This document shows positions 27,601 to 35,183 of a stretch of 64,000 bases of DNA, in pieces. The position numbers and the translations under genes are program-made. The DNA is from Olivibacter domesticus (GTDB lineage Bacteria > Bacteroidota > Bacteroidia > Sphingobacteriales > Sphingobacteriaceae), in contig NZ_FOAF01000001.1 in the NCBI RefSeq assembly GCF_900109575.1, forward strand, positions 963,662-1,027,661, in the 5' to 3' direction. Positions within the stretch are counted from its first letter, which is position 1. The number at the start of each line of letters is the position of its first letter. The notes under the pieces are model-generated. The model was given only the letters and a program-made list of their open reading frames with translations. It did not search any database and had not been told where the DNA came from.

Positions 27601-28941
27601 GATCCTGTTATTCCAATGACAATGATTTTTGAATTATTTGGAGAAATAGCTGAGTCATATGCTGAAGGAAAGATCTTAAATAAAATACAAGATATCAGAG
27701 TGTTCCAATGGATGAATGTAAGTAAGCCATTCAAAGAATCTGTAGAGGTGCGATGGATGGGTGCCGATAAACTCTCACTTAGTATCCAAAAATACGCTGA
27801 ATTAATCGCTATTGTTGATGCAAATCGGAGTGTTGCTCCGCCTATCCAGCCCTTAGATATTGGAAAGCCACTAAACATTTCTATTGAAGCCAAAAGCATC
27901 TATGATCGCCATATGTTTCATGGACCTGCCTATCAAGGTATACGGTCTATATTAAGTATTTCTGATAAAGGAATAAGAGGAATGATTTCTGGGAATGGAG
28001 GAAAAGGTTCCTTACTGGATAATGCCGGACAATTATTTGGACTTTGGTTACAATTAACTTTGCCTATCAATCGTGTAGCATTTCCCGTTAAGATAGATGA
28101 AATTACTTTTTATCAAGATTTCCACGATCAAACTGGTGTCTTTGAATGCACCTGTATGCTAACGGATTTAAATAGTGAAACCGCTACTGCAAATTTTCTG
28201 CTGACTAGAAATGGAAAATTATGGGCCTCTATTCATGGATGGCAGAATATTCGTTTGGAATTTGACGAGCGTTTATGGCAAGTTTCTATGGCCCCAAAAA
28301 GTAATATTCTCTCGGATGAAATATCCCCAGGGGTATTTAAATTTCATAAAGCCTACCAGAAAGTTATCTCTTGGGATTTTATTGCTAAACGTTATTTACC
28401 ACTTGACGATAGAAATTACTTACAGGAAATGCCGCTTAACAAAAGGAAAAAATGGCTAATAAGTCGCGTAGCAGTACGGGATGCCATTCGCTCTTTACTT
28501 CTAAAAGAAAAAAATGAAGCTCATTTTCCTATAGAATTTAATCTTGGAAAGTTGTCAAGTGGCCAACCAATAGTTAAAGGCGAAAATAAAGAAAATATTC
28601 ATATTTCTATAGCCCATAAAAATGATGAGGCAGTTGGAATTGCAAGTATGGGCAAACCCGTTGGGATAGACATAGAAGAAATTAAAGAAAGAGGTAGTGG
28701 TTTCGATGAAATTGCGCTAACACATGCCGAGCAACTATTGCTAAAAGGCAGATTACATGATGAGTGGGTAACACGTTTTTGGGTAGCGAAAGAAGCGTAC
28801 GGAAAATATTTAGGTAAAGGACTGCAAGGAAACCCAAAGAAATATCAGGTAAGCGCTGTAAATGGAAATGATCTATTAATAGAAGGCATTAAAATAAAAA
28901 CTATTAAACATAACAATTATATTATAGGATGGACACTTTAG
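24625..28941 (+). CDS. PUFA-synthase-like lipid/polyketide synthase, KS-AT-DH-PPTase
   Basis: This 1438-residue partner synthase lies 18 bases after the first. Its ketosynthase (4-455) has Cys207 in DAACASS and both histidines (EAHGTAT, GHTMPAAG). It is thus a full KS rather than a chain-length factor. An acyltransferase-like domain (about 545-860) has Ser622 in GHSMGE, but the usual FPGQG entry motif is FPGLDG. A double-hotdog dehydratase (about 960-1215) has His977 in HPYLIDH and Asp1132 in LLDNAGQ. A C-terminal Sfp-type phosphopantetheinyl transferase (about 1270-1438) has GIDIEE (1347-1352) and WVAKEAYGKY (1386-1395) and would activate the ACPs in cis or in the complex. Together with the first protein, the system holds every activity for full beta-carbon reduction. 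Confidence 0.93.
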   Translation: MTKDIAIIGMSAIFPGAPNVQTYWENILNKIDAVKEVPANRIDSRYFGAHIATVDRFYCDKGGFIDDYARFDPVAFGILPLAVEGMEPDQLLTLQLAHQALEDAGVWNKRYSLDNTSIIIGKGNYVGPGATRAVEVVHVSEQMIEVLRNLMPHLSEEELDKVKKEFQSKKGRFTPDTAMGLIPNLVASLVANRLNLGGAAYTVDAACASSLLAIDHAVNELISGRADMAIAGGVHVAQNATFWSIFNQLGALSKKQQSRPFDEEADGLIIGEGCGFVVLKTLEKAQQDLDRIYCVIKGVGISSDGSGTSVMSPSVKGQAKAIEQALRNAEISPNDVGYIEAHGTATPLGDRTELETLKQVFGTYQSGLKAKIGSVKSMIGHTMPAAGVAGVIKTALALYHDILPPTLHCDSPIETMMSTRFEPSLKPIAWSESGLPLVAGVNAFGFGGINAHIVLKAYPQQTKIASKPATTSVLPEEKLLLLARTNVEELVAALKVQDTTLGEGSHRIAIFNPTEDRIKKAINIVKKGKPWRNRQDIWFSNEPLLSDNGKIAFLFPGLDGLSSGETDSIVHYFGIEKEFLLDNSMEEANVLGSALSQLHNSRVIDLALKKLGVLPDLNAGHSMGEWLAGMSAGLVTTESVKTLVENLDPRSFEISDAQFIAVGCSYERISNLLSVIPNLYLANDNCPQQVILCGSHVAIQELTHQLKQDQIFHQVLPFQSGFHTPFIKDKVPQLLLGINEIEFLKNKVPIWSATTLSPYPTNVDEIRALTVEHLIQPVRFRELIEKLHQEEDVKIFLQIGSGGVTGFVDDILKGKAYNAFAANSPHRNGLAQLKRVLALLYVEGKEVDLDFLGVSKKQKLDSSIQLQLGSSLVTDWKFSLPLLAHQPEKKQNRSSLLSAEQVKNPLAKAVVENMEEAIGMYSELITILEESAVQSGNSIHKEYRDTQKETVIISSEPQVMYAPLSVSLATHPYLIDHALVKQKKGWHCPEDMDPVIPMTMIFELFGEIAESYAEGKILNKIQDIRVFQWMNVSKPFKESVEVRWMGADKLSLSIQKYAELIAIVDANRSVAPPIQPLDIGKPLNISIEAKSIYDRHMFHGPAYQGIRSILSISDKGIRGMISGNGGKGSLLDNAGQLFGLWLQLTLPINRVAFPVKIDEITFYQDFHDQTGVFECTCMLTDLNSETATANFLLTRNGKLWASIHGWQNIRLEFDERLWQVSMAPKSNILSDEISPGVFKFHKAYQKVISWDFIAKRYLPLDDRNYLQEMPLNKRKKWLISRVAVRDAIRSLLLKEKNEAHFPIEFNLGKLSSGQPIVKGENKENIHISIAHKNDEAVGIASMGKPVGIDIEEIKERGSGFDEIALTHAEQLLLKGRLHDEWVTRFWVAKEAYGKYLGKGLQGNPKKYQVSAVNGNDLLIEGIKIKTIKHNNYIIGWTL

Positions 28942-29231
28942 TAAATAACAGTAATGAAATTCAAAGTATATTTTTGACACTTAAACAATTCATTACGGAA
29001 ATTATAGGGGAAGAATTTGTGGAAGAAATGGATATTACAATAGACAGTTCTTTTACAAAGGATTTAGAAATGGATAGTATTGAGATAGTTTCATTTTCTG
29101 AAAAGGTAAAAAACTACTTTGGCGAAGAAATAGATTTCACCGGTTGGCTTTCTAGCTTGGATCTTGATCAATTAATAGATTTGAATTTAAAAGACATTAT
29201 ACAATACATACTTTCGAATCAGAATAAATAA
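28929..29231 (+). CDS. Free-standing acyl carrier protein of the megasynthase operon
   Basis: This 100-residue acidic, helical protein has the carrier motif DLEMDSIEIV; Ser50 would carry phosphopantetheine. Its start overlaps the end of the preceding gene by 13 bases, so it is translationally coupled and belongs to the same complex. Having a discrete ACP besides two in-line ACPs suggests a handover step: loading of a starter, release to an external acyltransferase, or presentation to a tailoring enzyme such as the nearby desaturase. A terminator hairpin follows. Confidence 0.9.
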   Translation: MDTLVNNSNEIQSIFLTLKQFITEIIGEEFVEEMDITIDSSFTKDLEMDSIEIVSFSEKVKNYFGEEIDFTGWLSSLDLDQLIDLNLKDIIQYILSNQNK

Positions 29232-29276
29232 AATATTATACTAGTCCTTCTCGCAGAGCACTACTGACGAATCGAG

Positions 29277-29317
29277 ATAAACTTTACTATAATATTCTCC
29301 ATTTCAGTGAAGTTTAT
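29277..29317 (+). terminator. Terminator of the megasynthase operon
   Basis: Arms ATAAACTTTACT and AGTGAAGTTTAT pair over 12 bases with one G-U wobble and a 17-base loop, followed by TTCGATTTTATC. This closes the three-gene unit about 45 bases past the ACP stop. Confidence 0.6.
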
Positions 29318-29324
29318 TTCGATT

Positions 29325-29546
29325 TTATCTTTCAGAAACATATGTAATATTATTTCCTTTTTTCGTTAAGACTAACTGCCACACATTGTTATACTTAGCT
29401 TTAAAAGATGCAGCACTAACACTAGCGATCCAAGGCTCAAACGGCACTATAAAAACGCTTGTCATTAACTGTAAATCATAGGGTCGGTCCCCACCTATCC
29501 TAACATCACTGGGTCTTAATAATTCCGTTAAAAAATCATTCATCAT
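29325..29546 (-). pseudogene. Decayed N-terminal fragment of a cyclopropane-fatty-acyl-phospholipid synthase-like gene
   Basis: The 73-codon frame begins with LLRPSDVRIGGDRPYDLQL, which resembles the start of Cfa-type methyltransferases (E. coli Cfa has ...INGSAPWDIRV). After that the similarity jumps frames. A neighbouring minus-strand frame reads VNDKRFYSAV, matching the next Cfa segment (NPDFFKRVL); then GSL, and in the first frame AKYNNVWQ (compare ESYMDGWWE). The methyltransferase domain of about 300 residues is absent. I read it as a frameshifted, truncated remnant rather than a small gene. It lies antisense between the megasynthase operon and the exporter. Confidence 0.5.
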
Positions 29547-29723
29547 AATTGTAAAGTTTAAGCGATTTATGATTGCATCTTTACTATAGAAAAGGTTGTT
29601 AAATATATTCTAGTACAAAGATCTCAACAAATAGTTTAAAATATTTTTCATACTCAATTTGTTGGTTGAACTGAAAAATATTATTGATAATACATTGACA
29701 ATAAGAAGGAATATTGCGGTTTT

Positions 29724-29741
29724 GAGTATATTTGCATACTC
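29724..29741. promoter_or_regulatory. Perfect inverted repeat abutting the exporter start codon
   Basis: GAGTAT-ATTTGC-ATACTC ends at the base before the ATG and contains TATATTTG, a -7-like box. A promoter at this site would give an almost leaderless mRNA. It may be an operator for a repressor of the exporter. No good -33 element at the proper distance was found. Confidence 0.45.
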
Positions 29742-31193
29742 ATGTTAAAAAGTAAGTCTTTCGTACTCATCACCCTCATGATGGCTACTTCCATGGCAGC
29801 AATAGACAGTAGTATCGTAAATGTTTCTTTACCCGTAATGAGGAGTGACTTTCAAGTAGAGTTAAATCAAATTGAGTGGGTAGTCACCGCCTATATGATT
29901 TCCTTTTCACTTTTCATTCCATTGACAAATTGGTTAAAAAAACGTTTTGGATACTATCACCTTTTTTTGGGAAGCATTTTAATATTTACAATTGGCTCTT
30001 TAATGTGTAGCATATCTCCTACACTTGACCTACTAGTCATTTCCAGAATTATACAGGCTATTGGCGGTGGAGCATTGTCTCCTACTTCGTTAGCTATATT
30101 AAGCGAAACCTATCCTAAAGAAGAACGTGGTACGGCCATTGGTTGGTGGGGAATGGGTAATGTTATGGGGCCAGCACTTGGTCCTACTTTAGGAGGAATA
30201 CTTACCCATTTCCTTGGCTGGCAATCGATATTTTATATAAACATCCCCATAGGTATCCTTACAATTATATTTACAGTTAAATACCTAGGATTTCTTAAAA
30301 AGAAGTTTGATACGGCCAGTAAGTTTGACTTTAAAGGATTTGTTTATTTCTCCTTATTTATTATTGTATTGCAGTATACAATATCGATTATTAGTAAACA
30401 GGGATTCTTTTCGTTGTATTTTTTTATAGGATTGATCGTTTCTGTGCTAACGCTAACCCTATTTATAAGATCGTCAAAACGTCCACAATCGCTTTTAGAT
30501 TTAAACGTTTTTAAAATATTCCAATTTAATATCGCGGCCGCAATAACAATTATTCGCTCATTGGCCTTGTATGGCGGCATGTTTTTTCTCCCTTTTCTGC
30601 TCCAAGGCTTACTTGGTTATTCTGAAATTGAGTCTGGTTTACTCATGTTGCCAAATGCCTTGATAATGCTTATAAGTAGACCCATATCTGGACGATTGGC
30701 CGATAAGGGACTAATAAGATACATTTCCATCACTGGAATTATAATAATTTCGTTTTCTTTTTTTCTATTTTCCCGCATTGACATTGGGGTATCTATTTGG
30801 TTTATCATTATTACAATGCTTTTTAGAGGTCTTGGGATGAGCTTATTAGTCGCACCGGTATCAACTGCGTTATTAAATGCAGTGACACCTTCACAAACAC
30901 AAACAGCTACAGCCTTAAGTAGTCTTTTTTTGCAAGTAGGCGGTTCTATTGGTATTGCAATAAGTGCTGTTATTCATACTTTTATCTATGATCGTTATCT
31001 AGGCCAGGGGTATGAAATTAAAGTAGCAGAACATTTTGCATTACAAAACAGTTTTCTAATTACGGCGATTATTATCTTGTTAGCTGTCATTCCTGCCTTT
31101 AAGTTACCCCAACGTTCTAAAATTGCTTATCTACGGGAAAAACTTAAACATAGAATCGACAAAAAGAACATGGAAAACACTTTAGAAATATAA
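29742..31193 (+). CDS. DHA2-type (EmrB/QacA) major facilitator exporter, 14 TM
   Basis: This 483-residue integral membrane proton antiporter has the DHA2 pattern: motif D1 at the N-terminus (MAAIDSSIVNVSLPVMRSDF), WVVTAYMISFSLFIPLTNWL, and motif C in TM5 (GNVMGPALGPTLGGILTHFLGWQSIFYINIPIG). Relatives export drugs, dyes or lipids. Its position between the lipid synthase operon and a lipid desaturase suggests, but does not prove, export of the product. No EmrA-type membrane fusion partner or outer-membrane factor is adjacent. A palindrome sits directly before the start. Confidence 0.92.
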   Translation: MLKSKSFVLITLMMATSMAAIDSSIVNVSLPVMRSDFQVELNQIEWVVTAYMISFSLFIPLTNWLKKRFGYYHLFLGSILIFTIGSLMCSISPTLDLLVISRIIQAIGGGALSPTSLAILSETYPKEERGTAIGWWGMGNVMGPALGPTLGGILTHFLGWQSIFYINIPIGILTIIFTVKYLGFLKKKFDTASKFDFKGFVYFSLFIIVLQYTISIISKQGFFSLYFFIGLIVSVLTLTLFIRSSKRPQSLLDLNVFKIFQFNIAAAITIIRSLALYGGMFFLPFLLQGLLGYSEIESGLLMLPNALIMLISRPISGRLADKGLIRYISITGIIIISFSFFLFSRIDIGVSIWFIIITMLFRGLGMSLLVAPVSTALLNAVTPSQTQTATALSSLFLQVGGSIGIAISAVIHTFIYDRYLGQGYEIKVAEHFALQNSFLITAIIILLAVIPAFKLPQRSKIAYLREKLKHRIDKKNMENTLEI

Positions 31194-31355
31194 ATGATGG
31201 ACCTTTTATATAGGTATTTACCAGTCAGATCCTAAATAATCTTAGTCACTGCAATTCTTGAAAAAAAATATATATCTTGCACACGTAAAAATAACGGAGG
31301 TTTATACCAATTATAAATACTTCAGTATATTATACTTTTTATAGAACACACACGT

Positions 31356-31363
31356 TAACTTTG
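31356..31363 (+). promoter_or_regulatory. Candidate -7 promoter box for the desaturase gene
   Basis: TAACTTTG matches TAnnTTTG exactly and ends 24 bases before the ATG. The -33 region lacks a clear TTG, so activation by a regulator may be needed. Confidence 0.48.
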
Positions 31364-31387
31364 TTATAAAAAGAACACCTAACATAA

Positions 31388-32356
31388 ATGAGTAAGAAAA
31401 AAAGCTTCAGCTGGTCTGAACAATGTGAACCGCACAAGCTACGCACAAAAGAAATAATCTCCCAGCATCCTGAGATACGCCAGTTAATCGGTAAGAATCC
31501 ATATACTTTTCTTGTCATCTTGTTGTGCGTAGGTATACAGATTGGAATGTCTTGGATTTTGTACGATGAAAGTTGGTGGTTCATATTCCCTTGTGCATAT
31601 TTAGTTGGAGCCTTTGCTTGCCATACTCTTTTTATTTGTATTCATGAATGTTCACATAACCTTATTTTTAAAAATCGTACATTAAATACTATCTCAGGAA
31701 TAATTGCCAACCTGCCATTGGTATTTCCGAGTTCTGTATCCTTTCAAAAGTATCATTTAAAACATCATGCTTTTCAGGGAATAGAGGAGTTGGACGCAGA
31801 TATGCCAAGCGAATGGGAGGCTCGATTGGTGAACAATTCATCTTTAGGAAAAGCACTATGGTTATTGTTTTATCCTATTGTTCAAGCATTAAGGCTCCAC
31901 CGAATGAGCAAAGAAATCAAAATGTTTGATAAATGGCTTGTGGTAAATTATTTAGTCCAACTAGTATTCGTTGCTTTTATATTTTATTTTTTGAAATGGA
32001 AAGCTATTGTTTATTTGCTAGCTAGTTTTTTCTTTTCGGTAGGGCTACACCCGCTAGGTGCACGTTGGATACAAGAGCATTTTCTTACACATGATGAAGA
32101 ACAGGAAACAAAAAGTTATTATGGCGTGCTGAATACAGTTAATTTAAATGTAGGCTATCATAATGAACATCATGATTTTCCATCCATTCCTTGGAATAAT
32201 TTGCCAAAAATTAAGAAAATTGCTGGTCAACATTATACTTCTTTAGGTTATCATAGCTCATATACAAAATTACTCTTCAGATTTTTGTTTGACAGGAGAT
32301 TATCGTTATATTCTCGTGTTGCCCGAAATAATCGTGGAAAAACTAAAATGTCTTAA
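31388..32356 (+). CDS. Membrane fatty-acid desaturase closely resembling sphingolipid delta-4 desaturase (DES1)
   Basis: This 322-residue membrane di-iron enzyme has three histidine boxes: HECSH (86-90), HLKHH (123-127) and HNEHH (258-262). The similarity goes well past the boxes. The N-terminus has the Lipid_DES pattern (FSWSEQCEPHKLRTKEIISQ, then HPEIRQLI). The middle has IIANLPLVFPSSVSFQKYHL, GLHPLGARWIQEHF and YYGVLNTVNLNVGYHNEHHD, and the C-terminus LSLYSRVARN. Human DEGS1, as I recall it, reads nearly the same at these places. DES1 enzymes put the 4,5 double bond into dihydroceramide. Bacteroidota of this kind make dihydrosphingolipids, so a sphingoid substrate is plausible; the megasynthase product is the alternative. 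The gene is a single unit with its own promoter. Confidence 0.88.
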   Translation: MSKKKSFSWSEQCEPHKLRTKEIISQHPEIRQLIGKNPYTFLVILLCVGIQIGMSWILYDESWWFIFPCAYLVGAFACHTLFICIHECSHNLIFKNRTLNTISGIIANLPLVFPSSVSFQKYHLKHHAFQGIEELDADMPSEWEARLVNNSSLGKALWLLFYPIVQALRLHRMSKEIKMFDKWLVVNYLVQLVFVAFIFYFLKWKAIVYLLASFFFSVGLHPLGARWIQEHFLTHDEEQETKSYYGVLNTVNLNVGYHNEHHDFPSIPWNNLPKIKKIAGQHYTSLGYHSSYTKLLFRFLFDRRLSLYSRVARNNRGKTKMS

Positions 32357-32512
32357 TTTATTTCTTTTAGCAAATACCGACAAATTCTTATTTAAGGCTA
32401 TCTAAAACAGAAGATTAGGTTAATTGCACAATCGCCAAGAGAAGTTGATTGATTTTTTGATTTTCATATATGTGCCGAAATCTAATTGTTTACCAATATA
32501 TGTGACACGAAT

Positions 32513-33364
32513 ATGGCTAAACTACATAGTCTGCCAATTCAGATTTTGCTTGCTAAAGACTTTTTAAGAATTGAGAGGCTTCGCACCGATTATCATTATC
32601 TATCAACTGTTCCCCATAGACATGATCATTATGAATTACTTTGGATAACTTCTGGCAAAGGATTTCATTATATTAATTTCAAACCTTACCCTTTTATACA
32701 AAACAGGGTTTATCTCTTACAGGAAGGTCAAATGCATCTCATTCCTGAATTTGAAAGAGATGGTTGGATAATTTTAATTAGCGAACACCTTATACATCAG
32801 TTTTTTGCTATGCACCCAACAGAGGAAGGTTCGGGCTTATTTGATCCTTTTGGTACCGATCCGTTCCTTGATTTAGACGACCATACTAGTTTATTTTTCA
32901 ATAATTGCCTTTCTCTATTGCAAGCAGAATTGGCAAGCGGCTATCCAAGCAAAAATGTACTATTTCACTTATTAAGTATAATGCTTCTAAAGATTAACGG
33001 ACAGCATTTAAAAGCATACGGAAAGGAACCTTTAATACAACGTGACAAGGAAGTTCTTCTAAAGCTTAGAAGACTTATTAATCAACATTATCGAAAGGAA
33101 CATAATACAGATTTTTATGTACAAAAACTTGGAATAAACGTAAAAACAGTTAACCATATCTGCCAGAAATTAGTACAAAGAAGTGTTCACGATCTTATTC
33201 AAGATAAGCTTTTAACCGAAGCCAAAATGTTGTTATTAACCAGCGGTATAAATATGAAAGAAATTGCCTTTAAATTAGGTTTTAGTGATCCTGCCTATTT
33301 TGGCCGTTTTTTCAAAAAGCTTACTAAGCTTACGCCAGCGAACTATAGGTCTGATAATTCGTAA
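32513..33364 (+). CDS. AraC family transcriptional regulator
   Basis: This 283-residue regulator has an N-terminal cupin-like sensing domain (VPHRHDHYELLWITSGKGFH) and a C-terminal double helix-turn-helix (INVKTVNHICQKLVQRSVHD, then MKEIAFKLGFSDPAYFGRFF). I start it at the ATG at 32513; a TTG in frame nine codons earlier adds no family sequence. It lies on the same strand 64 bases before an EamA-like transporter, so it may control that gene. The effector is unknown. Confidence 0.9.
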   Translation: MAKLHSLPIQILLAKDFLRIERLRTDYHYLSTVPHRHDHYELLWITSGKGFHYINFKPYPFIQNRVYLLQEGQMHLIPEFERDGWIILISEHLIHQFFAMHPTEEGSGLFDPFGTDPFLDLDDHTSLFFNNCLSLLQAELASGYPSKNVLFHLLSIMLLKINGQHLKAYGKEPLIQRDKEVLLKLRRLINQHYRKEHNTDFYVQKLGINVKTVNHICQKLVQRSVHDLIQDKLLTEAKMLLLTSGINMKEIAFKLGFSDPAYFGRFFKKLTKLTPANYRSDNS

Positions 33365-33428
33365 TAATACCATACTTTTCTTAAAAGTTCATATAACGGA
33401 AAGCCATACTGAGCTAATTTTGCTCAGC

Positions 33429-34400
33429 ATGAACGAACAAAAAAAAACGTTATCTGCTGTGTTCATTGGAGTGTTAGCAGCTTTATTTTTATCATCAACC
33501 TTTACAATTAATAGCCTATTAGCGCATACAGGAGGGCACTGGGCATGGACCGCTTGCTTGAGAAGTTTATTTATGATTCCGATAATGTCATTTCCTCTTC
33601 TTCTGTCTAAAAAGCTATTTCCCTTAATAGCAGTACTCCTAAGATTTCCATCGATTTTTTTGAAATGGGGTATTTTTGGGTTTGGAGGATTATATACCTG
33701 TATTGCACTTGCCTCTCTATACCTCCCCGGTTGGTTAATTGCCGCTATTTTTCAAATTAATATTCTAGCTGGCATATTAATTGCTCCTTTCATTTATAAT
33801 GATCACCGGAAGAAAATACCCCTGAAAGCCCTGCTCTTATCATTATTCATTGTACTAGGTGTATTTGTGATGCAACTAGACAGATTAACACATCTCCAAA
33901 ATATTCACTCGCTTTATTTCAGTTTCTTACTAATAATTATTGGAGCCTTTGCCTGGCCTTTGGCAAATCGAAAGCTATTAATTGATTTGGAAGAAAAAGG
34001 GTATAATCTAAATGCAATGCAGCGGGTAATGGGACTTACACTGGGTTCGTTACCCTTACTGCTTTTGCTAGTATTCTATGCGTACTCTCAATCAGGCAGT
34101 GCTCCAATTAGTCAAATACAAGCCTCACTTTATTCCGCGATCTTTTCAGGTTTTTTTGGTGGGGTGTGCTTTTATCAAGCTACACAAATGGTCAAACATA
34201 ACCCAATAGCACTTGCGACCGTAGAAGCCACTCAAGTATTTGAAATATTCTTCGCGCTAATTGGTGAAATGATCTTGATAAATGCTCCAATGCCTAGTAA
34301 ATACGCTCTTTGGGGTATGTTGCTAATAGGTACTGCAATGCTGGTGCAAATCTTGTTAGCAGTCCGTACATCGCGATCCTTAACTGCTACTATTAGATAG
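33429..34400 (+). CDS. EmrE/EamA-type multidrug transporter (DMT superfamily)
   Basis: This 323-residue membrane protein with ten predicted helices starts at the ATG at 33429 (MNEQKKTLSAVFIGVLAALF). The N-terminal pattern FLSSTFTINSLLAHTGGHWAWTACLR is characteristic of the putative multidrug resistance efflux family (EmrE, PF13536-like) within the drug/metabolite transporters. LATVEATQVFEIFFALIGEM near the end is also typical. The substrate is unknown. It follows an AraC regulator closely and is probably its target. Confidence 0.85.
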   Translation: MNEQKKTLSAVFIGVLAALFLSSTFTINSLLAHTGGHWAWTACLRSLFMIPIMSFPLLLSKKLFPLIAVLLRFPSIFLKWGIFGFGGLYTCIALASLYLPGWLIAAIFQINILAGILIAPFIYNDHRKKIPLKALLLSLFIVLGVFVMQLDRLTHLQNIHSLYFSFLLIIIGAFAWPLANRKLLIDLEEKGYNLNAMQRVMGLTLGSLPLLLLLVFYAYSQSGSAPISQIQASLYSAIFSGFFGGVCFYQATQMVKHNPIALATVEATQVFEIFFALIGEMILINAPMPSKYALWGMLLIGTAMLVQILLAVRTSRSLTATIR

Positions 34401-34455
34401 TCCTGTCATTTTTCTTAATTTTATTAAAGATAATTTTGTTCTCGGAATTATTTTG

Positions 34456-34463
34456 TAATTTTG
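34456..34463 (+). promoter_or_regulatory. Candidate -7 promoter box for the GntR regulator gene
   Basis: TAATTTTG fits the -7 consensus and ends 16 bases before the ATG. A second TAATTTTG copy occurs at 34431-34438; its TTG is only 17 bases upstream, shorter than ideal for a -33 element. Confidence 0.4.
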
Positions 34464-34479
34464 AAATTCATCAGATGAT

Positions 34480-35145
34480 ATGACGAATATAATTTTTAAA
34501 AGATCATTGGCAGACGAGGTGGCCATAAAATTAACCGAAGAGATTACCTCTGGCCATTACAAGTTAAATGAAAAACTTCCTACTGAGCCCGCGCTTATGA
34601 AACGTTTTGGAGTGGGGCGGTCTACCATAAGAGAAGCGACAAAAATTCTCGCCAATCTCGGTTTATTGAGAATTCAACAAGGAGTAGGAACTTTTGTGGA
34701 AAGTGCCGAACCAGTAAAAGAACCTATAGATCAGCGATTGAAAAGGGCTAAGGTACAAGATCTTGATGAAGTGAGGCAACTGCTTGAAATGAAAATTGCT
34801 GAAAAAGCGGCTAAAAACCGTACTGCTGAAGACATCAAATCAATTGAATTTCATCTAGCTGAAAGAAAGAGAACTGCAGAACATGGTATGCTTAGTGAAT
34901 GTATTGAAGCAGATATTAATTTTCATGTTGCAATAGCAGAAGCCTCTAAAAATGAAATTTTAGCTGATTTATACAAATCAGCCTCTGTACATTTGAAAAA
35001 CTGGTTTTTACAAATACATACTGATACGAAACCTTTTTTGGACACCTATCATCTACATCATGAACTTCTCCAAAATATTGTCAAAGGTGACTCAAAAAAA
35101 GCCTGGGCAGTTGCAGCAAAAATTACTGGACATTTTTCAAAATAA
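34480..35145 (+). CDS. GntR family regulator, FadR/FCD subfamily
   Basis: This 221-residue regulator has a winged-helix DNA-binding domain (MTNIIFKRSLADEVAIKLTE, then LPTEPALMKRFGVGRSTIRE) and a C-terminal all-helical FCD ligand domain with metal-ligand histidines (CIEADINFHVAIAEASKNEI, then LHHELLQNI). It is 38 bases upstream of the Fsr-like transporter and very likely regulates it or is co-transcribed with it. FCD domains usually bind small carboxylic acids; the ligand is unknown. Confidence 0.92.
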   Translation: MTNIIFKRSLADEVAIKLTEEITSGHYKLNEKLPTEPALMKRFGVGRSTIREATKILANLGLLRIQQGVGTFVESAEPVKEPIDQRLKRAKVQDLDEVRQLLEMKIAEKAAKNRTAEDIKSIEFHLAERKRTAEHGMLSECIEADINFHVAIAEASKNEILADLYKSASVHLKNWFLQIHTDTKPFLDTYHLHHELLQNIVKGDSKKAWAVAAKITGHFSK

Positions 35146-35183
35146 TTATAACATAAATCGTAAGCGCATTTGACAATTCAACT

